Assembly: GCA_963781495.1 (NCBI GenBank)
Contig: CAWAFX010000001.1
Span: forward strand, 62,001-126,000
Direction: 5' to 3'
Length of the DNA: 64,000 nucleotides
DNA from: Mayfieldus sp963781495
Lineage (GTDB): Bacteria > Actinomycetota > Thermoleophilia > Solirubrobacterales > 70-9
The notes beneath the pieces were generated by a model, which was not told the DNA's origin, did not search any database, and was given only the letters and a program-made list of their open reading frames with translations. The position numbers were made by a program, and so were the translations under genes. This document shows, in pieces, positions 1 to 9,528 of the stretch; positions within the stretch are counted from its first letter, which is position 1, and every line of letters starts with the position of its first letter.

Positions 1-1984
1 CGGAGAGCAATCGCTCTCCGCGGGCGGCGACGAAGCAGGAGCGAAGCGGGCGCCCGAGCTCGGTGCGGATCGGGATGTTCTGCAAGTTGGGGTTGGTGCT
101 CGAGAGACGCCCGGTCGTCGTCGCCGCCTGGTTGAAGGTCGTGTGGATGCGGCCCGTGTCGGGGTCGATCAGGTCGGGCAGGGTGTCGAGGTAGGTGCTC
201 TTGAGCTTCGTCAGTTCGCGCCAGCTCTCGATTTTTTCGACGATCGGGTGCTCCTCGCGGATCTGGGCCAGCACCCGGGCGTCGGTCGAGAAGCCGGTCT
301 TGCCGCGCCGCTTGCGGGTCAGGCTGAGCTCCTCGAAGAGCACCTGCGCCACCTGTTGGGGAGATCCGATCGTGAACTCGTGACCGGCCAGATCGTGGAT
401 CTCGGACTCGAGCTTCGCGATCTCCTCTTCGAAGCCGGCCCCGATCTCGTGCAGCCGCTCCGGGTCCATCTTTACCCCCTCGCGCTCCATCGCCGCCAGC
501 ACCTCGACCAGCGGCAGCTCGACCTCGCGCAGGAGGGTCTCCAGTCCCCACTCGGCCAGGCGTGGGCGCTGCAGCTCGGTCAGCTCGGCGACCAGGCGCG
601 CCTCCTCGGGCGGCTCCAGCGCCGCCTCGATCTCCTCCCCCAGCTCCAGCTGACCGTCGCCGTCGGTTCCGTCGCCGTTCCCGCTCAGCGCCTCCAGTTG
701 CTCGCTGGTGCCCTCGGAGAGCCCGATCCCCGCATCGGCGGCGAGCTCGACGAGGTCGTAGTTGCGACGCGCGGGGTCGATCAGGTAGGCGCCCAGCATC
801 GTGTCATGCTCGATGCCCAGCTCGACCCCCGCCTCGGCGGCGCCGGCCAGCAAGCCATGACGGCCTCCGCCCAGCGACTTGGCGTCGTGGGCGAGCAGTG
901 GATGCGCCGCAATCTCGGCCGCGAACTCCTTCATGCCCTCGTGCTCCCCGGTCAGCAGCTGTTGCCCGTCGGCCGCGGCCCAGCGCCCGCCGTCCAGGGC
1001 CAGCGCCACCGGGCCTTCGGCGAGGTCGGCCGGCTTTCCCTCGAGGGCGTCGACCTCGACCTCGCGCGCGACCCTGCGCCCGGGGACCAGGGCTCCGTCG
1101 GGCAGACCCTCCTCGAGCCGTTCGAGGATCACCCGCAGCTCGAACTCGCGCGAGAACTCGCGCAGGCTGGAGCGGTCGGGCTCGGATCCCATCAGCTCGT
1201 CGAGGTCGAGCCCGGTGTCGATGTCGAAGTGCATCGTCGCCAGCTGCTTCGAGACCCGGGCGTCGTCGGCGTGCTCGGTCAGGTTCTGCTTGCGCTTGGC
1301 GCCGGAGATCTTGTCGACGCTGGCCAGCACCTCCTCCAGGGAGCCGAACTCCTGCAGCAGCTGGGCCGCGGTCTTGTCGCCGATCCCGGGGACGCCGGGG
1401 ATGTTGTCGGAGGTGTCGCCCTTGAGCCCGATCAGGTCGGTGACCAGCTCCGGCGGCACGCCGTAGCGCTCGATCACCCCCTCGCGGTCGTAGATCTTGG
1501 TGTCGGTGATCCCGCGCGAGGTGGTCATCACCCGCACCCCGTCGGTGACCACCTGGTAGACGTCGCGGTCGCCGGAGACGACCATCACCGCGATCTCCTG
1601 CTCGCGCGCCTGGCGCACCAGCGAGGCGATCACGTCGTCGGCCTCGAAGCCGTCGACCTTGACGTTCTCGAACCCGAAGGCCTCGACCAGAGGCAGCATG
1701 TGCGGCCACTGCTCGGACAGCAGGTCCGGCCGCGGCCGGCGCCCGGCCTTGTACTCCTTGTATTCCTTCTCGCGCCCCGACATGCCGGCGTCCCAGGCGA
1801 CGACCACGGCGGCGGGGTCGTGCTCGGTGATGATCTTCACCAGCATCGAGGCGAAGCCGTAGATCGCGTTCGTCGGCCGCCCGTCGGAGGTCGCGATCGA
1901 TTCCGGCAGGGCGAAGAACGCCCGGTAGGCGAGCGAGTTGCCGTCGATCAGGAAAAGCTCGGGCTTGCCGTCGTTGCTGGCCAC
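1..1984 (-). CDS. polA: DNA polymerase I, N-terminal two thirds (partial at window edge)
   Basis: About 661 residues are visible. The gene starts at GTG (1984-1982) and runs off the left edge. The 5' nuclease domain is clear: DGNSLAYRAFF near residue 15, the AWDAG motif near 58, and the helix-hairpin-helix GDTSDNIPGVPGIGDKT near 190. The middle domain lacks the D-x-E proofreading motif: the equivalent strand reads VALALDGGRW, so 3'-5' exonuclease activity is probably absent, as in several bacterial Pol I enzymes. The polymerase domain begins with TGRLSSTNPNLQNIP near residue 628. The window ends just before motif A (normally DYSQIE), so catalysis itself cannot be checked. An upstream ATG at 1995 is out of frame. 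Role by family: repair synthesis and Okazaki-fragment processing. The preceding gene ends only 7 bases upstream. Confidence 0.95.
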   Translation of the reverse strand, partial: MASNDGKPELFLIDGNSLAYRAFFALPESIATSDGRPTNAIYGFASMLVKIITEHDPAAVVVAWDAGMSGREKEYKEYKAGRRPRPDLLSEQWPHMLPLVEAFGFENVKVDGFEADDVIASLVRQAREQEIAVMVVSGDRDVYQVVTDGVRVMTTSRGITDTKIYDREGVIERYGVPPELVTDLIGLKGDTSDNIPGVPGIGDKTAAQLLQEFGSLEEVLASVDKISGAKRKQNLTEHADDARVSKQLATMHFDIDTGLDLDELMGSEPDRSSLREFSREFELRVILERLEEGLPDGALVPGRRVAREVEVDALEGKPADLAEGPVALALDGGRWAAADGQQLLTGEHEGMKEFAAEIAAHPLLAHDAKSLGGGRHGLLAGAAEAGVELGIEHDTMLGAYLIDPARRNYDLVELAADAGIGLSEGTSEQLEALSGNGDGTDGDGQLELGEEIEAALEPPEEARLVAELTELQRPRLAEWGLETLLREVELPLVEVLAAMEREGVKMDPERLHEIGAGFEEEIAKLESEIHDLAGHEFTIGSPQQVAQVLFEELSLTRKRRGKTGFSTDARVLAQIREEHPIVEKIESWRELTKLKSTYLDTLPDLIDPDTGRIHTTFNQAATTTGRLSSTNPNLQNIPIRTELGRPLRSCFVAARGERLLS

Positions 1985-1991
1985 GGATCGA

Positions 1992-2817
1992 TCATAGGAG
2001 GGCGCGCAGCGCCGCCGCGACCCTGCCCGGATCGCCGATCAGCTGGCGATGGGTGACGCGGATGACCCGAAAGCCGCGGCGCCCGAGCTCGAGGTCTCGG
2101 CTGCGGTCATCCTCGAATGCCTGGCGCCCCCGGTGGTAGCGATAGCCATCGGTCTCGACGACCAGCCGCTGGGGGGCGCCAGAGGAAGTCGACGGTCATC
2201 GAGCCGATCCTGACGTTGACCTCCGGAAGTGGGAGACGGTGGCGGCGACAGAGGCCGAGGAACTGGCTTTCGAGCTCGCTCCGCGTGTGGTCGGCCTCCA
2301 CCCCCTCAGGTATGTGGAGGCCGACCACCGCCGCCTGACGCAGGGCCCTGCGCACCTCCGCTGGTGCCGCCCGGCCAAGGTCGGCAATCGTGCGGGCGGG
2401 GGTGGTGACCGGGATGCCCCTGTGTGTCGTCGTACAGGCTCCGGGCACTGAGAGCGAACGGTGCAATCGGATGCCGGCCCGCCGCGAGCGTCCGCTCGAG
2501 GCGGGCGCTGTGACATCCACCGGCCCGGAGGGCACCGGCAACAGCCCCCACAAGGCTGCTGCCGATCGGTGACTGAGCACCGCTCCGCTACCGGAGGCGA
2601 GCACGGCCGCCATCCAACGTCCCTCAGGGGTCAGAAATGCATGTCCGACCGCATACACACCTCGGTGCACGCGATGCAACCTCCCGTGGCGGACGCGGTG
2701 AAATGCGGCGCTCTTGTCGATGCCGGCCCGGCGCAGCTGCTGGGCTGACACAACGCCGTGCTGTCTAGCCGCCATTCCCGCGACGCGAACGTCGGGATTG
2801 ACGAGTTGGTCGCCCAT
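1992..2817 (-). pseudogene. AbiEi-type N-terminal / DUF559 (Vsr-like nuclease fold) protein, frameshifted
   Basis: The intact 5' part (from ATG 2817) encodes an AbiEi-antitoxin-like winged-helix N-terminus (GVVSAQQLRRAGID, then HRGVYAVGH) followed by the start of a DUF559 domain (MTVDFLW). At a run of six G (2171-2176, C on the coding strand) the frame is lost and stops at 2107. Removing one base restores a typical DUF559 end: VVETDGYRYH, then FEDDRSRDLELGRRGFRVIRV, stopping at TGA 1992-1994, for about 274 residues in all. Orphan proteins of this architecture are common in high-GC Actinobacteria; their function is not established, and no cognate toxin gene is next to it. The lesion sits in a homopolymer, so sequencing error is as likely as true decay. 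Confidence 0.75.
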
Positions 2818-2893
2818 GGACCAACCAAGTCGTCAGGCGCCTGGGTTTCTCCCTGCTTGGCGCGAACTCGCGCTTTGCGATGATGCGCCCCCG

Positions 2894-4348
<1,455 letters not shown>

Positions 4349-4351
4349 GCG

Positions 4352-5260
4352 TTGCGCTGCCTGGTCACAGGCGCGACTGGCCTGATCGGCTCGGCGGTCT
4401 GCGAAGCGCTGCTGGCGCGCGGCGACGAGGTCGTCGGCCTCAGCCGCGACCCCGAACGGGCCCGCTCCGACAATCCGACCGTGCGCTGGTTCGCCTGGAC
4501 GCCGACCCTGGAGCGGCCCCCTGCCGAGGCCTTCGAGGGCGTCGACGGCGTCGTGCACCTGGCCGGGGAGTCGATCAACCAGCGCTGGAACGAGGACTCC
4601 AAGCGGCGGATCATCGAGAGCCGACGGACCGCCACCCACAACCTCGTGCAGGCGATCGCGGCGTTGAAGGGAAGGCCCGCGGTGCTGGTCAGCGGGTCGG
4701 CGATCGGCTACTACGGCGACCGCGGCGAAGCGATCGTCGACGAGTCGGCGGCGCCGGGAAGCGACTTCGCGGCCCAGGTCTCGGTCGAGTGGGAAGCCGC
4801 GGCGCACGAGGCCGACGAGCTGCTGAGGGTCGTCGTCGTCCGTACCGGACTGGTGCTCGACCCGCACGAGGGGTTGCTTAAGCAGTTGCTGACCCCGTTC
4901 CGGCTCGGCGTCGGCGGGCCGATCGCCGGCGGCGAGCAGTACATGTCCTGGGTCCACGTCGACGACGAGGTCGCGCTGCTTCTCTGGGCCCTTGGAGACG
5001 ACCGGGTCAGCGGGACCGTCAACTCGACCGCACCCAACCCGGTCACCAATCGCGAGCTCTCCAAGACCCTGGGGCGGGTGCTGGGCCGCCCGGCGGTGGT
5101 GCCGGTGCCCGGCCTGGCGCTGAACCTGATCCTCGGCCGCGAGCTGGCCGAGACCGTCAAGGGCGGGCAGCGGGTGCTGCCGCGGCGGGCGCTCGACCTC
5201 GGCTTCAGCTTCGCGCACCCCGACCTCGAGCCGGCGCTGCGCGAGCTGCTGGCGCGATGA
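4352..5260 (+). CDS. TIGR01777-family NAD(P)-dependent epimerase/sugar-nucleotide-like oxidoreductase
   Basis: 302 residues beginning at TTG (4352), 3 bases after the malic enzyme stop. The N-terminus is a Rossmann nucleotide-binding motif (VTGATGLIGSAV). VHLAGESINQRW and SGSAIGYYGDRG are hallmarks of the YfcH/SDR39U1 subfamily. The C-terminal DUF1731-like segment is present (GRVLGRPAVVPVPGLALNL). The substrate is unknown for this family. No ATG or GTG lies upstream within the short gap, so TTG is the likely start. The stop overlaps the next start as ATGA, so translation coupling with the lipoprotein gene is likely. Confidence 0.88.
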   Translation: MRCLVTGATGLIGSAVCEALLARGDEVVGLSRDPERARSDNPTVRWFAWTPTLERPPAEAFEGVDGVVHLAGESINQRWNEDSKRRIIESRRTATHNLVQAIAALKGRPAVLVSGSAIGYYGDRGEAIVDESAAPGSDFAAQVSVEWEAAAHEADELLRVVVVRTGLVLDPHEGLLKQLLTPFRLGVGGPIAGGEQYMSWVHVDDEVALLLWALGDDRVSGTVNSTAPNPVTNRELSKTLGRVLGRPAVVPVPGLALNLILGRELAETVKGGQRVLPRRALDLGFSFAHPDLEPALRELLAR

Positions 5261-6231
5261 GGCCGCGTTGCCGCAGCCTCGCTGCCATCGCCGGCGCAGC
5301 CGCGGTCCTCTCCCTCGCCGCCTGCGGCGCCGCCGGCGACGCGGAACCCAGCCCCGCCACTGGCTCGAAACCGGCGCCCGCCGCGATGGGCCATGGTTCC
5401 CGCCCGACCGCGAGCGCCGTCTCGGATCCCGGTTCCCACGTCTTCGTGATCGTGCTCGAGAACCGCGAGTTCGGGCAGGTGATCGGCAACCCCAGCGCCC
5501 CATTCCTCAACCGGCTGGCGCGGCACGGCGCCCTGGCAACCCGCTATTTCGCGATCAGCCACCCCTCCCTCCCCAACTACCTGGCTCTGGTCGGCGGGGC
5601 GACCTTCCACATCGGCAGCGACTGCACCGACTGCTCGGCGCAGGGCTCGAACCTGGCCCTGCAGCTGCAGCGCGCAGGCGTCTCCTGGCGCGCCTATATG
5701 GAGGGGATGCCGAAGGCCTGCTACCGCGGGGCCTTTGCCGGCAGCTACGCCAAGAAGCACGACCCGTTCATGTACTTCCCGTCGATCCGCAACGATCCCG
5801 CTACCTGCTCGAAGATCGTCCCGGGATCGGAGCTGAACGCCGATCTGGACGCCGGGCGTCTGGCCGCGTTCTCCTGGATCACGCCCGACCTCTGCCACGA
5901 CGGCCACGACTGCGGGACCGGCGCCACCGACCGCTACCTCGCCGGCCTGGTCCCGCGGCTGATCTCGTCGCTGGGGCGGCACGGCTTTCTCGTCGTCACC
6001 TTCGACGAGGGGATCTCGGAGCGAGGCTGCTGCGCAGGTGCCCACGGGGGACGGATCGCGACCGTCTTCACCGGCCCCGACGTCCGCAGGCACGCCCGCC
6101 TGAGGCGGCGGTACGAGCATTACTCGCTGCTGCGAACGCTGCAGAAGGCCTTCTCGCTGCCGCCCCTGCGCCGCTCGGCGCGCGAGGTCGGGATCCGGGC
6201 CGCGTTCTCGAAGCAGCCGTCGCTTCGCTGA
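5257..6231 (+). CDS. Secreted lipoprotein phosphoesterase (alkaline phosphatase-like fold)
   Basis: 324 residues. A lipoprotein signal peptide ends in LSLAAC, with the lipidated Cys at residue 23. After a Pro/Ala-rich spacer comes a phosphoesterase-family (PF04185-like) domain: HVFVIVLENREFGQVIG contains the metal/nucleophile region, followed by SHPSLPNYLALVGG, WITPDLCHDGHDC and LVVTFDEG. The domain order matches bacterial acid phosphatase/phospholipase C-like secreted enzymes. The true substrate cannot be told from sequence. Six or more cysteines (for example DCTDC and CCAG) suggest disulfides outside the cell. It overlaps the upstream epimerase by ATGA and is convergent with the next gene, which ends 8 bases away. 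Confidence 0.87.
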   Translation: MRPRCRSLAAIAGAAAVLSLAACGAAGDAEPSPATGSKPAPAAMGHGSRPTASAVSDPGSHVFVIVLENREFGQVIGNPSAPFLNRLARHGALATRYFAISHPSLPNYLALVGGATFHIGSDCTDCSAQGSNLALQLQRAGVSWRAYMEGMPKACYRGAFAGSYAKKHDPFMYFPSIRNDPATCSKIVPGSELNADLDAGRLAAFSWITPDLCHDGHDCGTGATDRYLAGLVPRLISSLGRHGFLVVTFDEGISERGCCAGAHGGRIATVFTGPDVRRHARLRRRYEHYSLLRTLQKAFSLPPLRRSAREVGIRAAFSKQPSLR

Positions 6232-6239
6232 GCGGCGGC

Positions 6240-7394
6240 CTACGGCGCCGGGTTCAGCTCGACCGGGAAGACCGGCAGGCCGTCGCTTATCCGGTAGCCG
6301 GAGACCCTGGCGAGAGTCGTGTCGCCGTTGCCGTCGATCGAGTAGGTGCCGAGGACCGAGCGCCGGTTATGGGTCGAGAGGACCGCGTCGGTGACCGCCC
6401 CGCGCTGGTCCCCGTCGGCGCCTGCGCGCTTGATCGCGTCTTGCAGCAGCGACATCGCCTCATAGCCGTAAGCGGCGGCGGGTTCGGGGCGGCGGCCGAA
6501 CCGGGATCGGAAGGCGCGGACGAACCGCTGGCCTTTCGCGGGCAGCAGCGAGGGGTCGAGGTACGGCGAGGTAAGGCGCAATCTGCCGGCGTACGGGGAC
6601 GCCGAGCGCAGAAAGGCGGGATCGATCAGCGCGTCGGAGCCGAAGATCGTCGCGCGGGGATTCCGGCCTGCGATCGTGCCGAGCGCCGGAGTCGCCCCGT
6701 CAGCGGAACCGGCGAAGTAGATCGCCCGCGGCTTCGAGGCTGCAAGGCGCAGCCCTTCGCGGCGGGCCGCCTGGTCGAACTCGCGCTCCAGCGACCTTCC
6801 GAAGTCGGATCCGTCGTTGACCGAGTTGACGACCCTGATTCCTGACCGCTTCGCCCACAGCGCCGCCGCCGCTGCCTGCACGTCGTCATCGGGGACGACC
6901 CGGGCGAAGGTCTGCTTGCCGCTGGGCCGGTAGTCGCCCGGGCCGGGGCCGCCGGCCGGCGGCAGCCTGGTCAGGTCGACCGCGGTGCTGGCGGGAGAGA
7001 TCTGGACGATCTCGGCCTGGTTGGTGATCGGAAGCGAGGCCCGGGTGGCGCCGGAGTCAAGGTCGCCGATGTAGGCGATCGTGGTCGAGTCCTCGGCCGC
7101 CCGGCGGGCGTTGGCGGCGCTGCGGGCCAGGCTCCAGCTGCCGCCGCGGCTGTCGTCGAGATACGCCCCCCTGATCCGCAGGTCGCCGACCTTGCCGCCG
7201 GTCTGATCCAGCGCCAGTGTCGCCCCGGCGATCACCGCCTGCCCGGCGAGCGCCCGGGCGCCGTGCAGCGGCACGCTGACGTAGATGGTCAGCCTCTCGA
7301 AGCCGGTTCCGCCGCCGCTCCCGGCTCCGCCGAAGCAGCCGCTTGCGGCGAGTGCCAGCGCCGCGACCGAGGCGATCGCGGCCGGGCGCCTCAC
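6240..7394 (-). CDS. Branched-chain amino-acid-type solute-binding lipoprotein
   Basis: 384 residues starting at GTG, overlapping the phosphofructokinase stop by GTGA. A lipoprotein signal ends ALAASGC, with Cys20 as the lipidation site. The rest resembles type 1 periplasmic binding proteins of the LivK/Leu-Ile-Val family (VIAGATLALDQTGGKVGDLRI; AYIGDLDSGATRASLPITNQ; ATIFGSDALIDPAFL; AYGYEAMSLLQDAI). No permease or ATPase gene of an ABC transporter is nearby, so this is an orphan binding protein; it may serve a transporter elsewhere or act as a sensor. Co-transcription with phosphofructokinase follows from the overlap, but the functional link is not known. Confidence 0.87.
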   Translation of the reverse strand: MRRPAAIASVAALALAASGCFGGAGSGGGTGFERLTIYVSVPLHGARALAGQAVIAGATLALDQTGGKVGDLRIRGAYLDDSRGGSWSLARSAANARRAAEDSTTIAYIGDLDSGATRASLPITNQAEIVQISPASTAVDLTRLPPAGGPGPGDYRPSGKQTFARVVPDDDVQAAAAALWAKRSGIRVVNSVNDGSDFGRSLEREFDQAARREGLRLAASKPRAIYFAGSADGATPALGTIAGRNPRATIFGSDALIDPAFLRSASPYAGRLRLTSPYLDPSLLPAKGQRFVRAFRSRFGRRPEPAAAYGYEAMSLLQDAIKRAGADGDQRGAVTDAVLSTHNRRSVLGTYSIDGNGDTTLARVSGYRISDGLPVFPVELNPAP

Positions 7395-8416
7395 CCGAAG
7401 AAGACCTCCGCCTCGCGGTAGAGGGACTCCGGCACGAGCTTCAGCTCGGCGGTCGCCCGCGAGAGCTCGACCAGGGTGATCTCGGTTCCCCGCAGCGAGG
7501 TCATCATGCCCCAGCGCCCTTCGTTGACGGCGTCGATCGCGTGCAGCCCGAAGCGCGTCGCCAGCACGCGGTCGAAAGCGGTCGGGGTGCCGCCGCGCTG
7601 GACGTGGCCGAGCACCGTCGCCCGCGCCTCCTTGCCTGTGTGCTGCTCGATCGCTCCCTCGAGCCAGTGGGCGATGCCGCCCAGGCGCACGTGCCCGAAG
7701 GCGTCACGGGGCGCGTCGGCCGGCTCCGGCATGCCACCGATCGGCTCGGCGCCTTCGGAGACGACGATGATCGGCGAGTACTGGCTCTCGAAACGGGTCT
7801 CGATGTAGTGGCAGACCTGCTCGAGGTCGAACTGGTGCTCCGGGATCAGGATCACGTTGGCGCCGCCCGCCAGCCCGGCATGGAACGCGATCCAACCGGC
7901 ATGGCGGCCCATGACCTCGATGATCAGGACCCGGTGGTGGCTCTCGGCGGTGGTGTGGAGGCGGTCGATCGCCTCCATCGCGATGTTGACAGCGGTGTCG
8001 AAGCCGAAGGTGTAGTCGGTTGCGCCGAGGTCGTTGTCAATCGTCTTCGGGACCCCGACGACGTCGATCCCCCTCTCCCCAAGCCGGGTTGCGACCCCGA
8101 GCGTGTCCTCGCCGCCGATCGCGATCAGGCCCTCGACCCGCTCCGCGGCCAGGTTGGCGACGATGCGGTCGACGCCGTCCTCCGCATCGAGAGGATTGGT
8201 TCGCGAGGAGCCGAGGATCGTGCCCCCGCGGGGAAGGATGCCGCGCACCTCGGGAATCCCGAGCGGGCGGTAGTCGCCCTCCAGCGGGCCCCGCCAGCCG
8301 TCGCGGAAGCCGATGAACTCGTGTCGGTAGACGGCGACCCCCTTGCGCACGATCGCCCTGATCACCGCGTTCAGGCCCGGACAGTCGCCCCCGCCGGTGA
8401 GCACGCCGATCCGCAT
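7391..8416 (-). CDS. 6-phosphofructokinase, PPi-dependent type by signature residues
   Basis: 341 residues from ATG 8416. GGGDCPGLNAVIR is at the N-terminus, GGEDT at 101-105, PKTIDND at 123-129 and MGRHAGW at 169-175. In this family Gly104/Gly124 mark ATP enzymes, while Asp104 with Lys124 marks pyrophosphate enzymes. Here residue 104 is Asp and 124 is Lys, and the protein numbering aligns exactly with E. coli PfkA. I therefore infer PPi as phosphoryl donor, making this glycolytic step reversible, as reported for the Amycolatopsis enzyme of this clade. The alternative longer frame upstream is not conserved. It is followed by the binding lipoprotein with a GTGA overlap. Confidence 0.92.
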   Translation of the reverse strand: MRIGVLTGGGDCPGLNAVIRAIVRKGVAVYRHEFIGFRDGWRGPLEGDYRPLGIPEVRGILPRGGTILGSSRTNPLDAEDGVDRIVANLAAERVEGLIAIGGEDTLGVATRLGERGIDVVGVPKTIDNDLGATDYTFGFDTAVNIAMEAIDRLHTTAESHHRVLIIEVMGRHAGWIAFHAGLAGGANVILIPEHQFDLEQVCHYIETRFESQYSPIIVVSEGAEPIGGMPEPADAPRDAFGHVRLGGIAHWLEGAIEQHTGKEARATVLGHVQRGGTPTAFDRVLATRFGLHAIDAVNEGRWGMMTSLRGTEITLVELSRATAELKLVPESLYREAEVFFG

Positions 8417-8522
8417 GCCGCGAGGGTACCGCCGACCCCAGAGGCGTGACGGAGCGCACGGCGATGGCCGCGAGCGGAGCGTAGCCTCTGCGCCGGCACG
8501 ACGAACGGATTCGGAGGCAGAG

Positions 8523-9341
8523 ATGAACGAGCAGACGGCCGACCTGGCGGCGGTGACCCAGATCCAACAGAAGGTCTGGTCGCAGGGCGACTTCTCGATG
8601 GTGGGCGGCCTGCTCACCATCGTCGGCGAGGAGCTGGCCGAGGCGGCGGAGATCCTGCCCGGCGACCGCGTCCTCGACCTCGCCTGCGGCAGCGGCAGCA
8701 CGACGATTCCGGCCGCCCGGCGCGCCTGGGGCAATACGGTCGGGCTCGACTACGTGCCCGAGTTGCTGGAACGCGGGCGCGAGCGGGCCGAATGCGAGCG
8801 GGTCGAGGTCGAGTTCGTCGAGGGCGACGCCCAGAACCTCCCGTTCGAGGACGCCTCCTTCGACGTCGTTCTGTCGAGCTTCGGGGTGATGTTCGCTCCC
8901 GACCAGCAGCAGGCCGCCGACGAGATGCTGCGGGTCTGCAAGCCGGGCGGCCGGATCGGGATGGCGAACTGGGTGCCGGACGGGTTCGTCGGCGAGATGT
9001 TCATGACCACTGCCAAGCACGCCCCGCCACCCCCCGGGGTCCAGCCCCCGCTCCTCTGGGGAACTGAGGACCATCTGCGGAAGCTGTTCGGGGAAGGGAT
9101 CGGCTCACTGGAGATCGAGCGGGCGACGGTGAAGCAGGGCTTCCGCTCCCCCGACCACTACATCGAGTACTTCCGCACCTACTTCGGGCCGATGAAGATG
9201 GCCTTCGCGCGGGTGGGCGAAGAGGGAGCCAAGGCCCTCGAGGCCGACCTGCGGGCGATGCTCGAGCGCCGCAACATCGCCGGCGAGCGGGCGATGGTCG
9301 CCCCGGCCGAGTACCTGCGGGTGATCGCCGAGCGCGCCTGA
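8523..9341 (+). CDS. Class I SAM-dependent methyltransferase
   Basis: 272 residues. ATG 8523 is preceded by a good ribosome binding site, GGAGG at 8513-8517. The SAM-binding motif I is VLDLACGSGSTTIPAAR (near residue 50), motif II is GLDYVPELLERGRER, followed by EGDAQNLPFEDASFDVV and MLRVCKPGGRIGMANW. These are UbiE/Methyltransf_11-type features. The substrate is unknown. It stands alone, divergent from phosphofructokinase (about 105 bases between starts) and convergent with the tail of the trp operon. Confidence 0.85.
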   Translation: MNEQTADLAAVTQIQQKVWSQGDFSMVGGLLTIVGEELAEAAEILPGDRVLDLACGSGSTTIPAARRAWGNTVGLDYVPELLERGRERAECERVEVEFVEGDAQNLPFEDASFDVVLSSFGVMFAPDQQQAADEMLRVCKPGGRIGMANWVPDGFVGEMFMTTAKHAPPPPGVQPPLLWGTEDHLRKLFGEGIGSLEIERATVKQGFRSPDHYIEYFRTYFGPMKMAFARVGEEGAKALEADLRAMLERRNIAGERAMVAPAEYLRVIAERA

Positions 9342-9355
9342 GCGACCGATGCCGA

Positions 9356-9517
9356 TTAGGGCCGGAGGCTGGCCCGCAGCGGCGCCGTCAGCTTGACCAG
9401 AGCCCCGACCGTCATCACGAGCACGAAGATCAGCCCGGCGACCGGACCGCCCTGCCCGAAGGCGTAGGAGATGACCATGGCCACGAGGCCGATGAAGAGG
9501 GAGACGACAAGCGCCAT
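9356..9517 (-). CDS. Small two-span membrane protein at the end of the trp operon
   Basis: 53 residues, ATG 9517 to TAA 9358. It begins MALVVSLFIGLVAMVISYAF, a first hydrophobic segment. After a short loop (GQGGPVAG) comes a second hydrophobic segment (LIFVLVMTVGALVKL), with a basic tail (RASLRP). It starts 11 bases after the trpA stop on the same strand, so it is probably co-transcribed. I do not recognise the family. Hydrophobic pattern, clean start and stop, and tight spacing argue it is real, but 53 codons in GC-rich DNA is weak evidence alone. Confidence 0.55.
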   Translation of the reverse strand: MALVVSLFIGLVAMVISYAFGQGGPVAGLIFVLVMTVGALVKLTAPLRASLRP

Positions 9518-9528
9518 CGCGGCAAATC

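Noticed and set aside
1..20. Perfect 8-bp inverted repeat at the window edge
   Set aside because: Lies in the polA coding sequence and is explained by the GERLLS codons; no regulatory context.
143..2056. A long open frame on the + strand opposite polA
   Set aside because: It is read antisense to a well-conserved gene, has no domain pattern and arises from GC-rich codon bias.
1992..2817. An active AbiE toxin-antitoxin or defence island
   Set aside because: No AbiEii-type toxin, no neighbouring defence gene, and the frame is broken.
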